A stretch of DNA of 64,000 nucleotides from Cycas panzhihuaensis (taxonomy: Eukaryota; Cycadophyta): the NCBI GenBank assembly GCA_023213395.1, contig CM041465.1, positions 98,835,741 through 98,899,740 of the forward strand. Reading direction: 5' to 3'. A program made the translations under genes and the position numbers. Below the pieces are notes generated by a model that saw nothing but the letters and a program-made list of their open reading frames with translations, was not told the DNA's origin and made no database searches. Below, piece by piece: positions 1 through 12,708 of this stretch; the first letter of the stretch is position 1; every line of letters begins with the position of its first letter.

Positions 1-935
1 CTGCCCCACCGCTCGATTTGATCCTCTATGCCTTTCAACTCCTGGCTAATTTTATCCTTTTGATCATTTAAGCTATGAAAAACTTCCTTGTTCCAGGCCT
101 TAATTTATTTTTTGACCCAGTCCAGCTTCTTTGAAAATCTATACATGGCATGTCCCTTGATATCGATACCCCACCATTCCTCGATTTTCCCCCGCAGGTC
201 TGGATGGCGTAACCACATTAATTCAAATCTGAAAGGGGCTCAAGCAATTTGCACAGGATCGAAAAATTCATTAGAAGGCGAGTGATCGAGGCGATCCTCG
301 GCGATGCCTACAGGCCATAGCCTGGAAGCGAGACATCCGGTCATAGTTGACCAACACCACCTTGACTTGATTTGAATAAAGCTATTTCCCAACCTCTTGT
401 TGGACCAGGTGAAAGACGCCCCCCTGAGACTAACATCTTCCAACCCCCCCTGTTGAAGGAAGTCGCCAAACTCCTCCATACCTGAGGTCCATCCCTCCGT
501 GCCTCCTCTCTTATCACCAGGGGATAGAGCCGAGTTGAAGTCCCCTGCCAGCAACCACGGGAGCTTGCAATCTTTGTGAACCTCGATCAATTTCTCCCAG
601 AGCCTCTTCCTGGATGTTTGGAGAGTTGGGGCATAGACATTAGTAGCGATCCACGATATGTTATTATTTTTGTTCGTTAACCGAACCGAGATGAAGGAGT
701 CCTCAACCAAAAAGATTTCTCCCGACCAAATAGAAGGGTTCCAGAGCACCATCAGGCCCCCGACCCCTTGGCTATAGTCCCTCTCTAACCCTTCCGCTTG
801 CTTCCAGATTTTGCTTCAGATGTTCGGTCCATTTTCCTTGCATAACTTTGTTTCTTACAGAAATACAAGATCCAATTGGTGTCTGGTTCTCATGTCCTTA
901 ATGATTCTTTGCTTCATGTGCTACTCATATCTTTG
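1..935 (-). pseudogene. LINE (plant L1-type) ORF2 fragment: AP endonuclease domain and start of the linker to RT
   Basis: Read on the minus strand, this is the N-terminal part of a non-LTR retrotransposon ORF2. It starts with a stretch like SSTKQRIIKD and DLVFL-ETKL (about 935-840, one stop). The endonuclease body follows (752-240) with NVYAP, LLAGDFNSAL and ASFTWSN, the hallmark APE-type motifs around catalytic Asn/Asp residues. A helical linker (WWGIDIKGHAMYRF, then a Lys/Trp-rich segment) runs off the window edge toward the RT, which is not in view. Stops break the frame, so it is dead here. The right end (ORF2 start) abuts sequence related to the Tat LTR in mid-LTR, as expected of a 5'-truncated LINE that landed in that LTR. 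The boundary is good to about 20 bp. Confidence 0.88.
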
Positions 936-3640
936 ATTGTCAGCATTCGCCATCACGTTACGCTTCTGAGCAGTGAGGCTCTGCTGCCAGGCGATGTTCC
1001 AGCCTCGGGAATAGACTCGAGACGCATCGACGCAGGTTTGTTCAGGTATACTTTCTTACCTTTTCCTGCCCATGCTTGATTGAGGTTATTTAGAGTAGGT
1101 TGCTTGACATATGCCTGCCTGCACGCATTGCTTTTCTACTTTCTCATAATGCATGTGCTTACGGCACACCATCAGCCTATGATGACTTATAGTGGGGGCA
1201 TTCCTCAGTGAATGCTACACCCCGTATGGCGCACAGCCACTCACGTTGTCTCCACGGTCTCCTGGGATATTTCCGTCAGTCCTGCTTGCTCCCGTTACAA
1301 CATGTTGTTTACGTTGTAGTCCTTCCTAAGCCTGATTTAATCCTTAGTTAGGACTCTTTGCATTATTTTGGGTACCTGCCCATTACTTAGACATTCCCCC
1401 AGCTAGTCCAGCTTATGCTTAGCCTTGATTTTTGCTTCAAAACCTTATATTTCTGCTCATTTTTATCTTTTTTTTGTTTCAAGCCTGATACCGCTATAAA
1501 CTTAGCGATACTGCATTCTTTGTTGCGGTACCGCATAGTTTACTACGGTATGACTGTTTGAAATTAAAAAAAAGAGAACCATGTGACAGTTTCCATTTTT
1601 TTTGTGGAACTGTCGCATGGCGTTGATTGATTCGAGTCGCCCTGACATCCCCAACGTTCACCTATTGTGAATAGGGGGACAAAGGGGATTTTGCTCCCCA
1701 TTTTTCAGATCTTTTGGCCATTTTTCAAATCTCTTAGAAGAATTTCTGTCTTTCACATAAGAAAACACACAAAAAAAAAAAATCTACATACACAGCAACT
1801 AGACAAAGGAGAAAAGGATTGCTACCAGCTAGACTTGCAGTGCCATTGTTACCCCCTACAACTCTCTACAACAAGCCCCATCTCTTTTTGTAGGTGCTCA
1901 AGGTCCCAAAGGACATTTTCACTCAAAAGCTTCCCAAAGAGCCCACTTCTAAGGCTCTAAGTTTGCAAGGAGTTTTCCATATTTTCACTCTTGCAAAAAC
2001 CTCTCACGATCAGTCTTCATACGTTGGTTATTGCTGCTATTTCCCAGCAGCAAAGTTCATGATTGATCTTCTTCCTGCAAGGCATTTCTTGTTTCTACTT
2101 GCAATTCATTTTGTTCCTATTTCTTTTGTTTATTAATGAATGAGATCCTAGTTAGCTAGTTTTCCTCATAGTGTTACACTGGATTAGTAATACCCTCCCG
2201 TTGTTTCTTTGAGGCCTCTCTTTTTCTCTTAAACCATCTCTTTTACCCCTTCCTTGGTTAGCCGGTGCAAAGGAGTAACATACGAGGATTTGAGGGAGGT
2301 AGGCGGCATTCCGTCCCCTATTACTGTCCTTCTCCCCAAGGGTTCTATCCCTTGTCCTCCTTCCCTTTGCCATTAGCACTTTCTTAGGGAACAGGCTAAG
2401 GGAGTTTAGGGAAATTGGTTAGGGTGTTCAGGTTAGCATAGGCAACCCATCACTACATCATTGCTAGAAGTCTCACCTGTTGGTGTTGGGCCCTACGTAA
2501 GCCTCAATTTTTTCTGTTATTCTTTTCCTTGTTACGGTTTGTTGCCTCACTACTTAGTTGCCAATTAGTTTCTCTTTCCTAAGTTCTGTGGAGGTCTCCC
2601 GTGGGTGAGTTAGCCATCCCGAGGCTATACTCCTTTCCCTTTCGAGTGTCTTCATGGTGTATGGTGGTGAGAGTATTTCTTGCATGTTGCTATTTCATTT
2701 GGTTATATTTTGATGCCTAGCATAGGTCTTAGTTCCATTTGGTTTCAGTATATATATATTTTGGTATATTTCGTGGCCTCTCTTACGAGAGGAAGGTGTT
2801 CTTCTCACCCATTTGCAGGACCGCGCAGTGGTGAAGCAACACGTGGGATGAACCCATTGCAGGTCAGTTCCCCGCGTAGTGCATTTCTTTTTTGGTTTCA
2901 AGCTTTTCGTTTCTTTTCATTTATTTGCTTTGGCATGCTTAAGGGGAGGTAAGTAAACCCCTCTTCTATCGCACGGCAACTTCACGGCCAAGCATCGTAA
3001 TGCGACGAACGGAGTAGAAAGGAGCAGGACTTAGAGAGATGAGCTACAATCCATTCAGGCATCAGATCCAGGTATTCCCCTTGTTTCCTACGTATCCCCT
3101 TTTACATTGCTACCTTTCATGCATTTGCTTGTGTAGTTAGGAAATTGCAAAAGACTATAAAGAAAAAAGGAAAAGTGCATTCATTTTTATATTATTTCTT
3201 GCTTTAGCTAGCATAGCATAGCGTAGTTAGCTTGCTCGCGTCGCATTCAAGTTGCCCTCATTGCGCGCTTTCTTGCATTTGCCTGCACATTAGTTAGTTC
3301 CCCTTCCATTTGTTGCCTTCTCTTTGCCTTGAGAAGATGCAACACGCAAGGCATTCTCTCTCCTTCTCGGCCATCCGAAGGGTAGGAAGGCCTTGCTTTG
3401 CATGGCTACCTGGAAGCAACTAGGCACCTTGCAGTCCCGAATCCACGATCCAGCACATGAACGCCCTGCGAAGTGAGGTCCTCACTGCCTAGTGTAGTTA
3501 GCATAGCATATTCTTATATCCTTTTGCTAGACGTAGGGACACTGCTCCGTAGCGAGCGTTTCAGAGTGCTAGACTCAAGCAACCACCCTGGAACAACTTA
3601 CTGCTATGCCGCCCCTTAAAGGAATGGTTTTTGTAAGAAG
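935..3640 (+). mobile_element. Partial, diverged Tat-family LTR (copy E)
   Basis: No coding domain. Collinear blocks match the middle and downstream part of the Tat LTRs described below. GAGGCTCTGCTGCCAGG (about 969) parallels the GAGG(T/C)TCTGCTACC block of LTR C near 45752 and the reverse complement of LTR A near 24290. The CCTATGATGACT block (about 1170) recurs in LTR D (47750). A TACCG-containing hairpin-like stretch (about 1487-1550) parallels the one in LTR A (23725-23760). The sequence keeps more G+C and CpG than copies A-D, suggesting less decay or a sister subfamily. The start is cut by the LINE. The end is put where base composition drops, because no terminal TTCCA plus PBS was found. 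Confidence 0.6.
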
Positions 3641-6600
3641 ACTTAAACAAAGATACAATAAATTCATATATGTATGTATTTTGGCAGCCTATGAGGGTTT
3701 TTGACTAGTATACTTGCACACCACCTTGTACAATAGTAGGATTTATGCTTGATTGCATGATATTGATTGGTGAAGAATGAATGATGAAAATTCCATATAA
3801 ATTAATTATTTATTTGGTAAGAAGTTTAACAAAAAAGCAAAAGCATTAATTTTTGGATAATGAGTTGAGACTAGTCATGCCTAAAATTTTAAGTCTCATC
3901 ATTTGAATATATTAAGAAGGATATAATTAAATTAATGAGTAAATCATTAAGAAGAAGTAGTTGATGGTTGGTTGAGAGATACAACTAACTTTCTTTCTAA
4001 TAGATTGGGCTTTTCTTTATTTAATGAAGTGCATTAGATTCAACTCATATCTTTGGATTTTAATTGTTCTTTTTGTTGTTTACATTGTACATAAGTATAG
4101 AACCCTATGCACATATAGGATAAGAAGAAGTTATTTGAGTAAAATTTAAAGGGTATGAAATAAAGTAATCTTAGTTGAGATAGAGATTGTAGAAATGACT
4201 TTCAATGCCCAGATACCTTAGAGTTACTTTTATGTAGTATATTATATGTTAAATGTGATATTAATATTATTTGTTCCATGTCAAGTTAATGTGTTTAATG
4301 TTAACGATTAGATTAATGATAGAGTTCTCTTAATATGAGTAGTAGATAAAGATTGCCACCCTAAACACAATGAATTAAGATGGTCAAAACATTCCTTATT
4401 TATGTCACCATTATGAAGGATAGAAATCATCCATCACTTGAGAAGTCTTTAAGGAGATGGATAAACTAATATAAACAAATCTTCTTCTCATATATTTGGT
4501 AAGTAATCTAACATGACAGTTTAAGTGTTCACTTCCAAAATATTTTTGAATGATTTTTATGTTTTAGAAGTGGATTTAAAAGAAAATGAGTATGTAATTA
4601 CATTATATTTTAAAAAATTTTAATAAATAGACAAAATGTATTATGGAAGTTTTAATTTTGATTATTTTCTATAGAGAATTAAATACCAAAAATAGATTTA
4701 ATTATATATACAACCTTTTGATGACTCTTTAAAACGAAGTAGATGATGGATTCCAACTGTTGAAAACACATATTATTCAATTTGAATAGAGAGGATATGT
4801 TGGCTATTATAAATTATTATATTGATTAGACGTTGTAATTACAAGAATATAAGGAAGGTATGATTATAATTTTAAGACCACTTAATAATGTTTATGAGAA
4901 GTAAACAATTCTAATAAGTGGAAGTTGTTGTGGGTTTTTATAGAAAGATTAAAGACTATGTTAGTTTTAAGGTGTAGTGATTTTAAGTTGGGTAACCATA
5001 TTTTCTATTTTTGAACCTTATAATATTACTTATGAACTTGGAAAATTTCTTAACAAATCTATTGATATTATATACTTTTTGCAACAAATGGTAGGAGATA
5101 TTAGTGTGCATGTATAGAGAGATTAGGGAGAATTCTTGAAGGCTTGAAAATGAAAAGTAAAGCTAAAAATAAAACTTGATGTAATTTTATGACCCATTTG
5201 ACTTTATGGTTACTAATTTAGTTTTATATAAAGATTTCAAATTAGGGAGAGCCATAAATTATTGGAAATATGTTTTGGTGGTAAATGCTAGAATGTTTGT
5301 GCCTACACCACATGTTAGAGAGGGCTATGACCCTCCATCATATGAGAATTAATGGGATTGGTTGACATAAAGGTAGGAATATAATAATATGGGGGTGAGT
5401 GTTATATATACCCCACTCTATTATAAAGAGAGAGATATGATACAATGATATGTTAATGGATGTTCTTTGGAACCCGACCTTCTTCTTTCATCTTATTTCT
5501 TCTACTTCTCTTTATATTTCTTTATATTGATTCTACTTGTTATATGCCTAATCTTGTAACCAAATTAATATAAAGAAATATAAAGAGAAATAGAAGAAAT
5601 AAGATGAAAGAAGAAGGTAGGGTTCCAAAGAACATCTATTAACATATCATTGTATCATATTCTTCTCTTTACAATAGAGTGGCGTATATATAACACTCAT
5701 CCCCATACTATTATATTCCTACCTTTATGCCAATAAATCCTATTAATCCTCATATGATGGAGGGTCATAGCCCTCTTTAACATGTGGTGTAGGCTCACTA
5801 CAAAAATGAAAGGAAATACATGAAAATCTTTAAGGTATAGAAAAAGAACTCACAAAAAAATTATATGTAGAAAAGAGGTGTTGTATTCACTTATCTTTTT
5901 GAAGTTTTATAAAGTTTAGGAATGAGTTCCCCCATAATGGTTCTAACATTGTTCCTTATAGAATAGAATTACTTAAGTTATGGTTCAAGTAAAAATTCTA
6001 TGTCTAGGTTTGAATAAGAAGGAGATTAATTAATTATTTAAAGGCCATGAATGGAATAATTAAATAAAGAGGTATTTTATGAGAGATTATGAGAAAATTG
6101 TATTAGATTAGGATATTTAAAATATCTTAGTATAAATCTCATTATTGCTCTAGGACAACAAGCATTTGGTAGGTATTGGCCAATCAATATAAGCGTACTT
6201 TATATTAGAACTAGTAAGTGATGAGGGTCCAACTTTAACCATTGTTAGGGTCCTCACAAAGATCTTATTGAAATAACTTAGTATAATCCAACAAGATGAA
6301 GCTAGCTAAGGAGTAGTTAGGTCAATTGAGGTAGATATAGATAGTTATTATTATAATGATCAACTCTACTCATTTGCATATAAACGAGGATACTAATTTG
6401 ATAAAATATTAAATAACTAACTTAGGTGTTGTGTAAATTATGGATGTAATTGGGCATTCTAGCATTATTATAATTTATAATATGTTGATACTAGTTAAAT
6501 AAATGTGGATTAATATCAACAATTAATATCTTAATGACTATATCAAATTAATTAGTTATTTGTATTTATTATTTTTTGTAATCAATATAATCAAGCAATA

Positions 6601-7161
6601 ATAAATATATTTAAAATAAACCTAGTTAAATCCTAACTTGCATATTAAAACTACCAAAATTTAGTATCATTACTTCTGTTTGAACCATAATTGAAAACAA
6701 CTTTAAAAGGATGATTGTTATTTATGGGTAGGTAATATCAACGTATTAAAGACTATTCATAAAATAATTATGATGAGAGAAGAAAGTAAGATTAATTGAT
6801 ATTGGAAGTATAGTAGCCTAGAAAATTTAAGGTTATTTCAATATTAAAATTTTAATAGCCTTAAGAGATAGATTTCATAATAACTATACATTAAGGGGAG
6901 GAGAAAAAAAGGATAAGTCCAAACCCTCATGAAAATAAAAATTTCTTAGATTAGAGTAAGGAGCAGGTAAATTTATTTAAAAAGGGAAAAAAAAAAGAAA
7001 GAAAAAGACTAAAGGAAAGAATAATTAAACATGGGTTGTTAATTATAAAATTGGAGAGGTAGTTTTATACTAATCTTAAGAAGTTTTCTTCATCAATGTT
7101 GACTTTAGTGAATGTGTTCTTAGAAGAGAGGGATGCCTAAATTCATGTAAAATAGAGGGAT
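3641..7161. other. AT-rich DNA without recognisable genes
   Basis: No ORF with a recognisable domain in any frame and no LTR or PBS. The strand shown is A/G-rich with few C. Apart from the foldback at 5301-5794 I see nothing to annotate. It probably represents old intergenic DNA or a TE too decayed to recognise. It is the target into which copia element 1 inserted, since the TSD base run TAAAG is at 7162-7166, and it seems to continue after the element at 16782-17010. Confidence 0.5.
5301..5794. repeat. Large inverted repeat (foldback/MITE-like), two 228-bp arms
   Basis: The left arm 5301-5528 begins GCCTACACCACATG. The right arm 5567-5794 ends CATGTGGTGTAGGC and is its reverse complement over the whole length; I count about 15 mismatches by eye and no length change. 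A 38-bp AT-rich spacer separates them. No convincing target-site duplication is seen at the borders. Each arm contains TATATATAC and TATAAAG-like stretches, so the arms could be inverted LTR pieces instead of TIRs of a DNA transposon. A transcript across it would fold into a long hairpin. Confidence 0.9.
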
Positions 7162-7166
7162 TAAAG

Positions 7167-7478
7167 TGAAGGAAGGATGAATCTAGAGAATAAATCACTC
7201 ATATGCATACAATGACAATGGAGAATGAAAAGGAGATGAAACAAGATATGAGAGCAAAGCTTGGAGGTGCGAATGAATAATGACTCCCTCCTTGAGATTT
7301 CACATTTTATTATTGAGGGTGAGCATTAGGGTTAGGATTTTCCTACCTAATGACATGAATCCAAAATTATATCTAAATGCACATAAAGTGCATTTCACTA
7401 AGAGATTAATGCTAATAATATATCTTAAGGTCACTTAATTAATCTACACAAATGACCTTGATATATTAACCTCTTTCA
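7167..7478 (-). repeat. 3' LTR of copia element 1
   Basis: 312 bp, TGAA...TTCA on the plus strand (on the minus strand it begins TGAAAGAGGTTAAT). On its inner side the plus strand reads CCCCCTCCCTT (7481-7491), which on the minus strand is the polypurine tract AAGGGAGGGGG needed to prime plus-strand DNA. Outer flank TAAAG. Confidence 0.9.
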
Positions 7479-7979
7479 ATCCCCCTCCCTTATGATGGAA
7501 GGCCATTTAAAAAAAATCTATTCTATGAGATTTTCATTTAAGCCTCATTATTATATTGAAATTCTAAATAACACTTTTGTGGAAAAACCCTCACGGGGAA
7601 TAAAAACCCATGGAATTTCTAAGATTTATAGTCCCCTTTATAAATCAAAATGGCTAAGGTAGTTCTTGATGTAGCTTGATAGCCAACTAGCTTAAATAGG
7701 TAGCTTGATCTACTAAGTCTTCATATATAATTTAGTCATTCCCTATGCCCTTTCAAATTTTTATAGGTTCAAATTTTCTAAAACTAGTACAATCTTTATC
7801 CTTTTGTGCCTACATAGAGTTTTTACAAATATGATAGAGTAGAGACTTACTCTTATTCTTCCGTGCCCACAAGGGGTTTTCATGAATAGAATGGAGTATG
7901 ATGATCATCTTACCATCTTCTTTGATCAGTTGAAGATGGAGGCCCTAAGGCTAAGTTACTTTCAGATCTATTTAAACTT

Positions 7980-9610
7980 CACTGTTTACAGTGGTTTAGT
8001 GAAGATGTCAACTACTTGATCTACTATGGGATAGTATTCCAGTTGAAATGTGTTGTCATGAACAAGTTCTCTAATCCTATAGACTTTCATACTTATGTGT
8101 TTGGTACAATTATGGAATACATGATTTTTCACCATGTGGATTGTTGATTGATTATCCACACAAAGGGTGATAGGAATTGTTTGGGTGATATTCAATGTTT
8201 CCAATAATTTTCTAATCCATATAATCTTTTTGCTTGTCTTAGAAGCAACAATATATTCAACTTCAATAATTGAATCAACAATTATCTTCTGCCATTTGGA
8301 TCTCTATGATATTGGTGTTGTTTCAAGAAACGTTACATACCTAGATGTAGATCTTCTTATATCTTTATCTCTTACAAAGTCTAAGTCTGTGTATGTAGAA
8401 AGCCTAAATTCATTATTAGTTCATATAACATACCAAATTTATTGGTTATATTTAGGTATTTTAACACTCAAACTACAGCCTACCAATGACTCTACTTAGG
8501 ATTTATCATAAATCATGTAAGAATGCTAATAGAGTGTGTAATATTTGGCCTTGTATTGGTAGTGTAGATGAGACTACCTACAAGTTTCTTGTAGAGCATT
8601 ACGTCAGCCTCCCTAGTGTCACCATCAGTTGAGAGTTTGGTATTAAAGTCCATAGGTAAAACTACTGGTCAAATATCTTCTAACTGAAACTTGATTAGAA
8701 GATCGTTGGTGTATTTTTCTTAGGAGAAAAAAAAAATTCTATTCTTTTATATTACTTTAATTCCCAAGTAATATTTCATCAAACTAAGGTTAGACAATTC
8801 GAACGTTTTGTCAAGATCCTTTTTCAGCTGGCTTATTATCTGTTCGTAGTCACTCATTACTACTATGTCATCTACAAGGATTATGAGATAAGTGACTTTA
8901 TCCTTTTGGTGCTTGATGTATAATGTTGCATCAATATCTTAATAGTCATAAACTTTGTATCTAAGTTGCTCCATTCTTTTAGACAACTTAGTAAACCAAG
9001 CATAAGGGGCTTGTTTAAGGTTGTATAAGAACTTTCTGAGCCTGCAAACCTTATGCTATTGATTTTTTATCTCATATCCTTCTAGCTAATCCATATAAAT
9101 TTCTTTTTGAAGATTAAGAAATATGGTTTTAATATCACGTTGGTGGATTTTTTAACCTTGTTGAGCAATTAAGGCTACAAGAGTTCTAATTATAGGCCAC
9201 TTGGTTGTAGGTGCAAAGATTTCAATGTAGCTAATGCCTTCCCTTTGTATGAATCCTTTAACTACCAACCTCACCTTATATTTTTTAAGGGTGCCATCTA
9301 ATCTATATTTGTTTTTGAATACCTATTTATTTTGAACTACCTTTCTGCCAAGCGATAGATCAACGGGCTCCTATGTACTATTTTTTATAAGAGATTGGTA
9401 TTCTTCATTCATTACATTTCTCTAAACTATATATTTTATAGCTTCTTGGTATGAGAGGGGATTTTCATTAAGAGTAAGATGTAGTTTTACCAATTTAAGC
9501 TCAGCATATAATAATTCTTGTATCTTTGCTTTATGGGCACTTCGAGTGCTAATTTTGCCCACCTCCATTTGGTCATATATCCTTATTAATTTGGCAAGCT
9601 TCACAAGATT
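7980..9610 (-). pseudogene. Copia element 1 RT and RNase H region
   Basis: Minus strand. The RNase H end is clear at 8204-7986: CVDNQSTIHM, KHISMK and a terminal DIFTKPL, the usual copia C-terminus. The RT core upstream keeps ILVDDIVVMS near 8860-8895, so the catalytic Asp pair of the (Y/V)DD box is intact. RT N-terminal fragments reach about 9350. The piece 9422-9604 is the poorly conserved linker between integrase and RT. Several stops and frameshifts separate the blocks. It would copy element RNA into DNA if whole. Confidence 0.82.
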
Positions 9611-11500
9611 CTCAAGTTGGGAATGAAGTCCTGATTACCTCAACTTCTTGGTTCTCATCTTGTTCATTAAAATAATCATTTTGTGAGGAGGATATTGATG
9701 CACCTGAAGAAGATGGTCCTTCTACCACTATTTTGCCTTTGTCAATTGAAGGTGAAGAGGATGATTCTTCTATAATGGCTTTACCTTTGTCAACTCTACT
9801 ATGTTCAAAGGATGGTGCTGGATGTGCACTTATCAGTTCAGAGTCACGACTTATATCCTCTAAGGCTTTATTTTTAGTTTCTAATATTTGAAGTAATTTA
9901 TGTATGTCCTTCCCCTCCCTCCTAAATTTTAGAATCTAAACATCATACTTGATAACATCATTATAGTCGTGTGAGGGTATTTTGGAGTCTAGTCTAAGCA
10001 ATTGATCCTCTATCTCTATAAAAGTGACATCTCTGGTAACAATATTTTTTTGTTGTGAAGGTATAAAGACCTTATACCTTTTATTGTCCATAGGGTATCT
10101 TATAAAGATACCTTTAAGTACCCTTGGCTAGAGTTTATTTTGATTTGCATCCAGAATATGGGCATAGCATGTAGAGCTAAAAATTTTGAAGTAGCGAACA
10201 ATGGGGGTTTGTATTGACCACTTTTCATTCGGTGATTGTCCTTCCTTTGATAGGCTAACAACATTGATATAATAAATGAATATCTAGAAGGCTTCAACCT
10301 ATAGGTAGTCATGTACATTTTTGTATATCGACATAGCTCGAGCCATGTTTATAAGTGTCCTATTCATACACTCGGTAACTCTATTTTATTGTGGGGTACT
10401 TGCTACTATTATTTTATGTTTGATGCCATTGTCTCGAAGGTAACTTTTAAACTCATGTGAGGTATATTTGCTACTATTATTAGTTAGAAGATATTTGAGT
10501 TAATAGCCTGACTCTTTTTCAGTGTGGACTTTGAATTCTTTGAATACATAGAAGGCTTCATCTTTCTTATGTAGAAAAGCTACCCATATTTTCTTTATAA
10601 AATCATCAATAAAAGAGATGTAATATAACTTACCCTTCAGTGAAAGAATAACCATTAGTTTGCATAGATCAGAGTGTACTAATTGCAATGGATAGCTCGA
10701 TTTCTACTAACTTTTGGGAAAGGGTTATCGATGAGATTTGGCAATGATATAAGCTTCACATTTGAAGGGCTTAGAGTAAAACTTTTGAAGAGTTTTACAA
10801 AGATCTCTAAGTCTATGGATGTAAACATAGCCCATGCGAGCATGTAAAAGAGATTTTAGTGACAACATTAAGTGGGTCTAGATGGTGTTAAATGTAAACT
10901 CCTTATAGGTATAAGGGCTTTAGGCACAATGGGCTTCTAAAGATAGAGAGTCATTCAGTCAAAAGAGTTTGTGAATGAGATGTCCAGTCAAGACCACTCG
11001 ATCAATTAGAGGATGAATGATCTAGAGAGTTTGGCCATTTACAATTACACTTAGATGAAATCCACAAGAAGACAAGTATGGATAAGGAGACCAGGTTTTG
11101 TTTGAGATTGGGTATGTATAGGACATCAAGTAATGTAAAATCTCTTAAGCCTAAAAGTTCTAGGCGAATGTTATCAATTCCTTTAATAGGTTATTATGAT
11201 TTAGTAGCCATGTGAATAACTCCTTAAATATTTGAGTCAAATGTTTGATATAGATTGTGATTGCATGTAATATGTTGAGTTGCTTCTGTATCCATGATCC
11301 ACTATCCATTAATTGAAGCCACATTATTTACAATTCCAATAAGACTTGGTATTGGTAAAGGGAATTCATAAGTGATATATCCACATCGAGCTTCAAAGTA
11401 TCTCCGTGGTTGGTCAATGACATTTGATACTGAAGATCCCTCAATTCTTTAAAAGTGTGCTTGTACAAAACCTACACCAGTAAAGGATTCTTCATAAGTT
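9611..11500 (-). pseudogene. Copia element 1 protease and integrase region
   Basis: Minus strand. Protease remnants lie near 11270-11330 (DTEATQHIT-like, degenerate around the usual D[ST]GA box). The integrase core is at 10688-10500 (LVHSDLCK, YYISFIDDF, a copia rve start). The C-terminal integrase region is at 10318-10100, and downstream codons read PRVLKGIFIRYP and NIVTRDVTFIE across frame changes. Stops occur throughout, so no active enzyme is encoded. Confidence 0.75.
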
Positions 11501-11509
11501 TCTTCAACA

Positions 11510-12550
11510 TTATGAGTTCCATGTTTTGGTTAGAACTTGGCCAACATATAAGTGATAGTTTTACAATCTTTTACAAAGTGTCCTTTATGGTTACACCAAT
11601 CATATATAAGTATTTGATTGACAGTCCCTAAAAAGGTACTAGTTTGGTCTAACTGTCTTACTTTTTATTGAGGTGGCCCTTAGCTTTGAGACTATTAAGA
11701 TTGTGACTGAGGATTTAGTTGTCCTTATGGATGATTTCCTATATTTCTTCCTCTTTCTCTTACTCGGTTGTTTCCTCTGCCACAAGGAGGATCTTAATTC
11801 TTTGTGTAGCAAGCTTCTTCTTCCACCTTAAAGGCTGCATCTGGAAGAGAGTTAAAGGCTATAAAGTTAGTATTAAAGGTCTTGTCAAATTCTATAAACT
11901 TATTGACAAGTGTTTCAAAGTTGAGTATCTTTAACATTCCACTAGATTGAAGACTTCCAAGCAAGTTTTTATAATCAGGGACATGTAGGTATGATTGGAT
12001 TAAGAATGTCCAAGTGATACATTGGTTTTTAAAACCTTCATCAATTATTTATTTTATTGGTCAAAGGAGATTTATTGTCTCATGAGTTTGTCCCTTCTGT
12101 ACTTTTAATTTGTTTATTTTTATAATAAGATAAATAAATTCTAAGTCTGACTTGGTATTAAAGTTCTTCTTGAGAACTTTAAGAACCTTCTAGGTTGTAT
12201 CATGTCACTCTTCATTAATTAAGTTGTATAAGGAGTGATCTGTAACTAATAGAATTTCTACATAAATCTTTTCACCATTTATCTCCTATTGTAGTTTGGT
12301 TGTGGCATCTATAGGAGTTGTTAGTGTGGTTCCATCAAAAGCAGGTGTTATAGTTATTACAAGTATGATGGATGTAGGCTACAAGTGAGCTCTCCAAAGG
12401 CCTTCATACTTTATAATATTTTTAACTTTAGTATACCACAAATCTTAATTTTCTTTGTCTTTCAATATACAATTGACATTTTGCTTAAATTAAGATGACT
12501 TTGTGATGATGAAGAAGTAGAAGAGATGATAGAAGTATGTGTCACTAATA
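11510..12550 (-). pseudogene. Copia element 1 gag with one zinc knuckle
   Basis: Minus strand. The likely start region is near 12546, with a Ser-rich N-terminus (SSTSSSSQSHLNL). A copia-type gag (UBN2-like) body with stops follows. Near 11600-11556 DWCNHKGHFVKDCK preserves most of a CCHC knuckle (Cys, His, Cys; first Cys pair altered). It would have formed the particle shell and bound RNA. The reading frame is interrupted many times. Confidence 0.65.
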
Positions 12551-12708
12551 CATGTGGCTAGTATACCTAACATAGTAGGGATATAGAAATGAATGCTATG
12601 ATGAGAAGTAAGTAATGATTATGTATTTTTTAATAACTATGAAAAATGAGTATAAGCAATGATATAAGAATGAAGGCTAATGTAGAGCTAGCAAAGAGTG
12701 GTGATATG

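Noticed and set aside
5795-5805. CACTACAAAAA next to the foldback, like a CACTA transposon end
   Set aside because: It lies outside the inverted repeat, points the wrong way, and has no partner at the left border.
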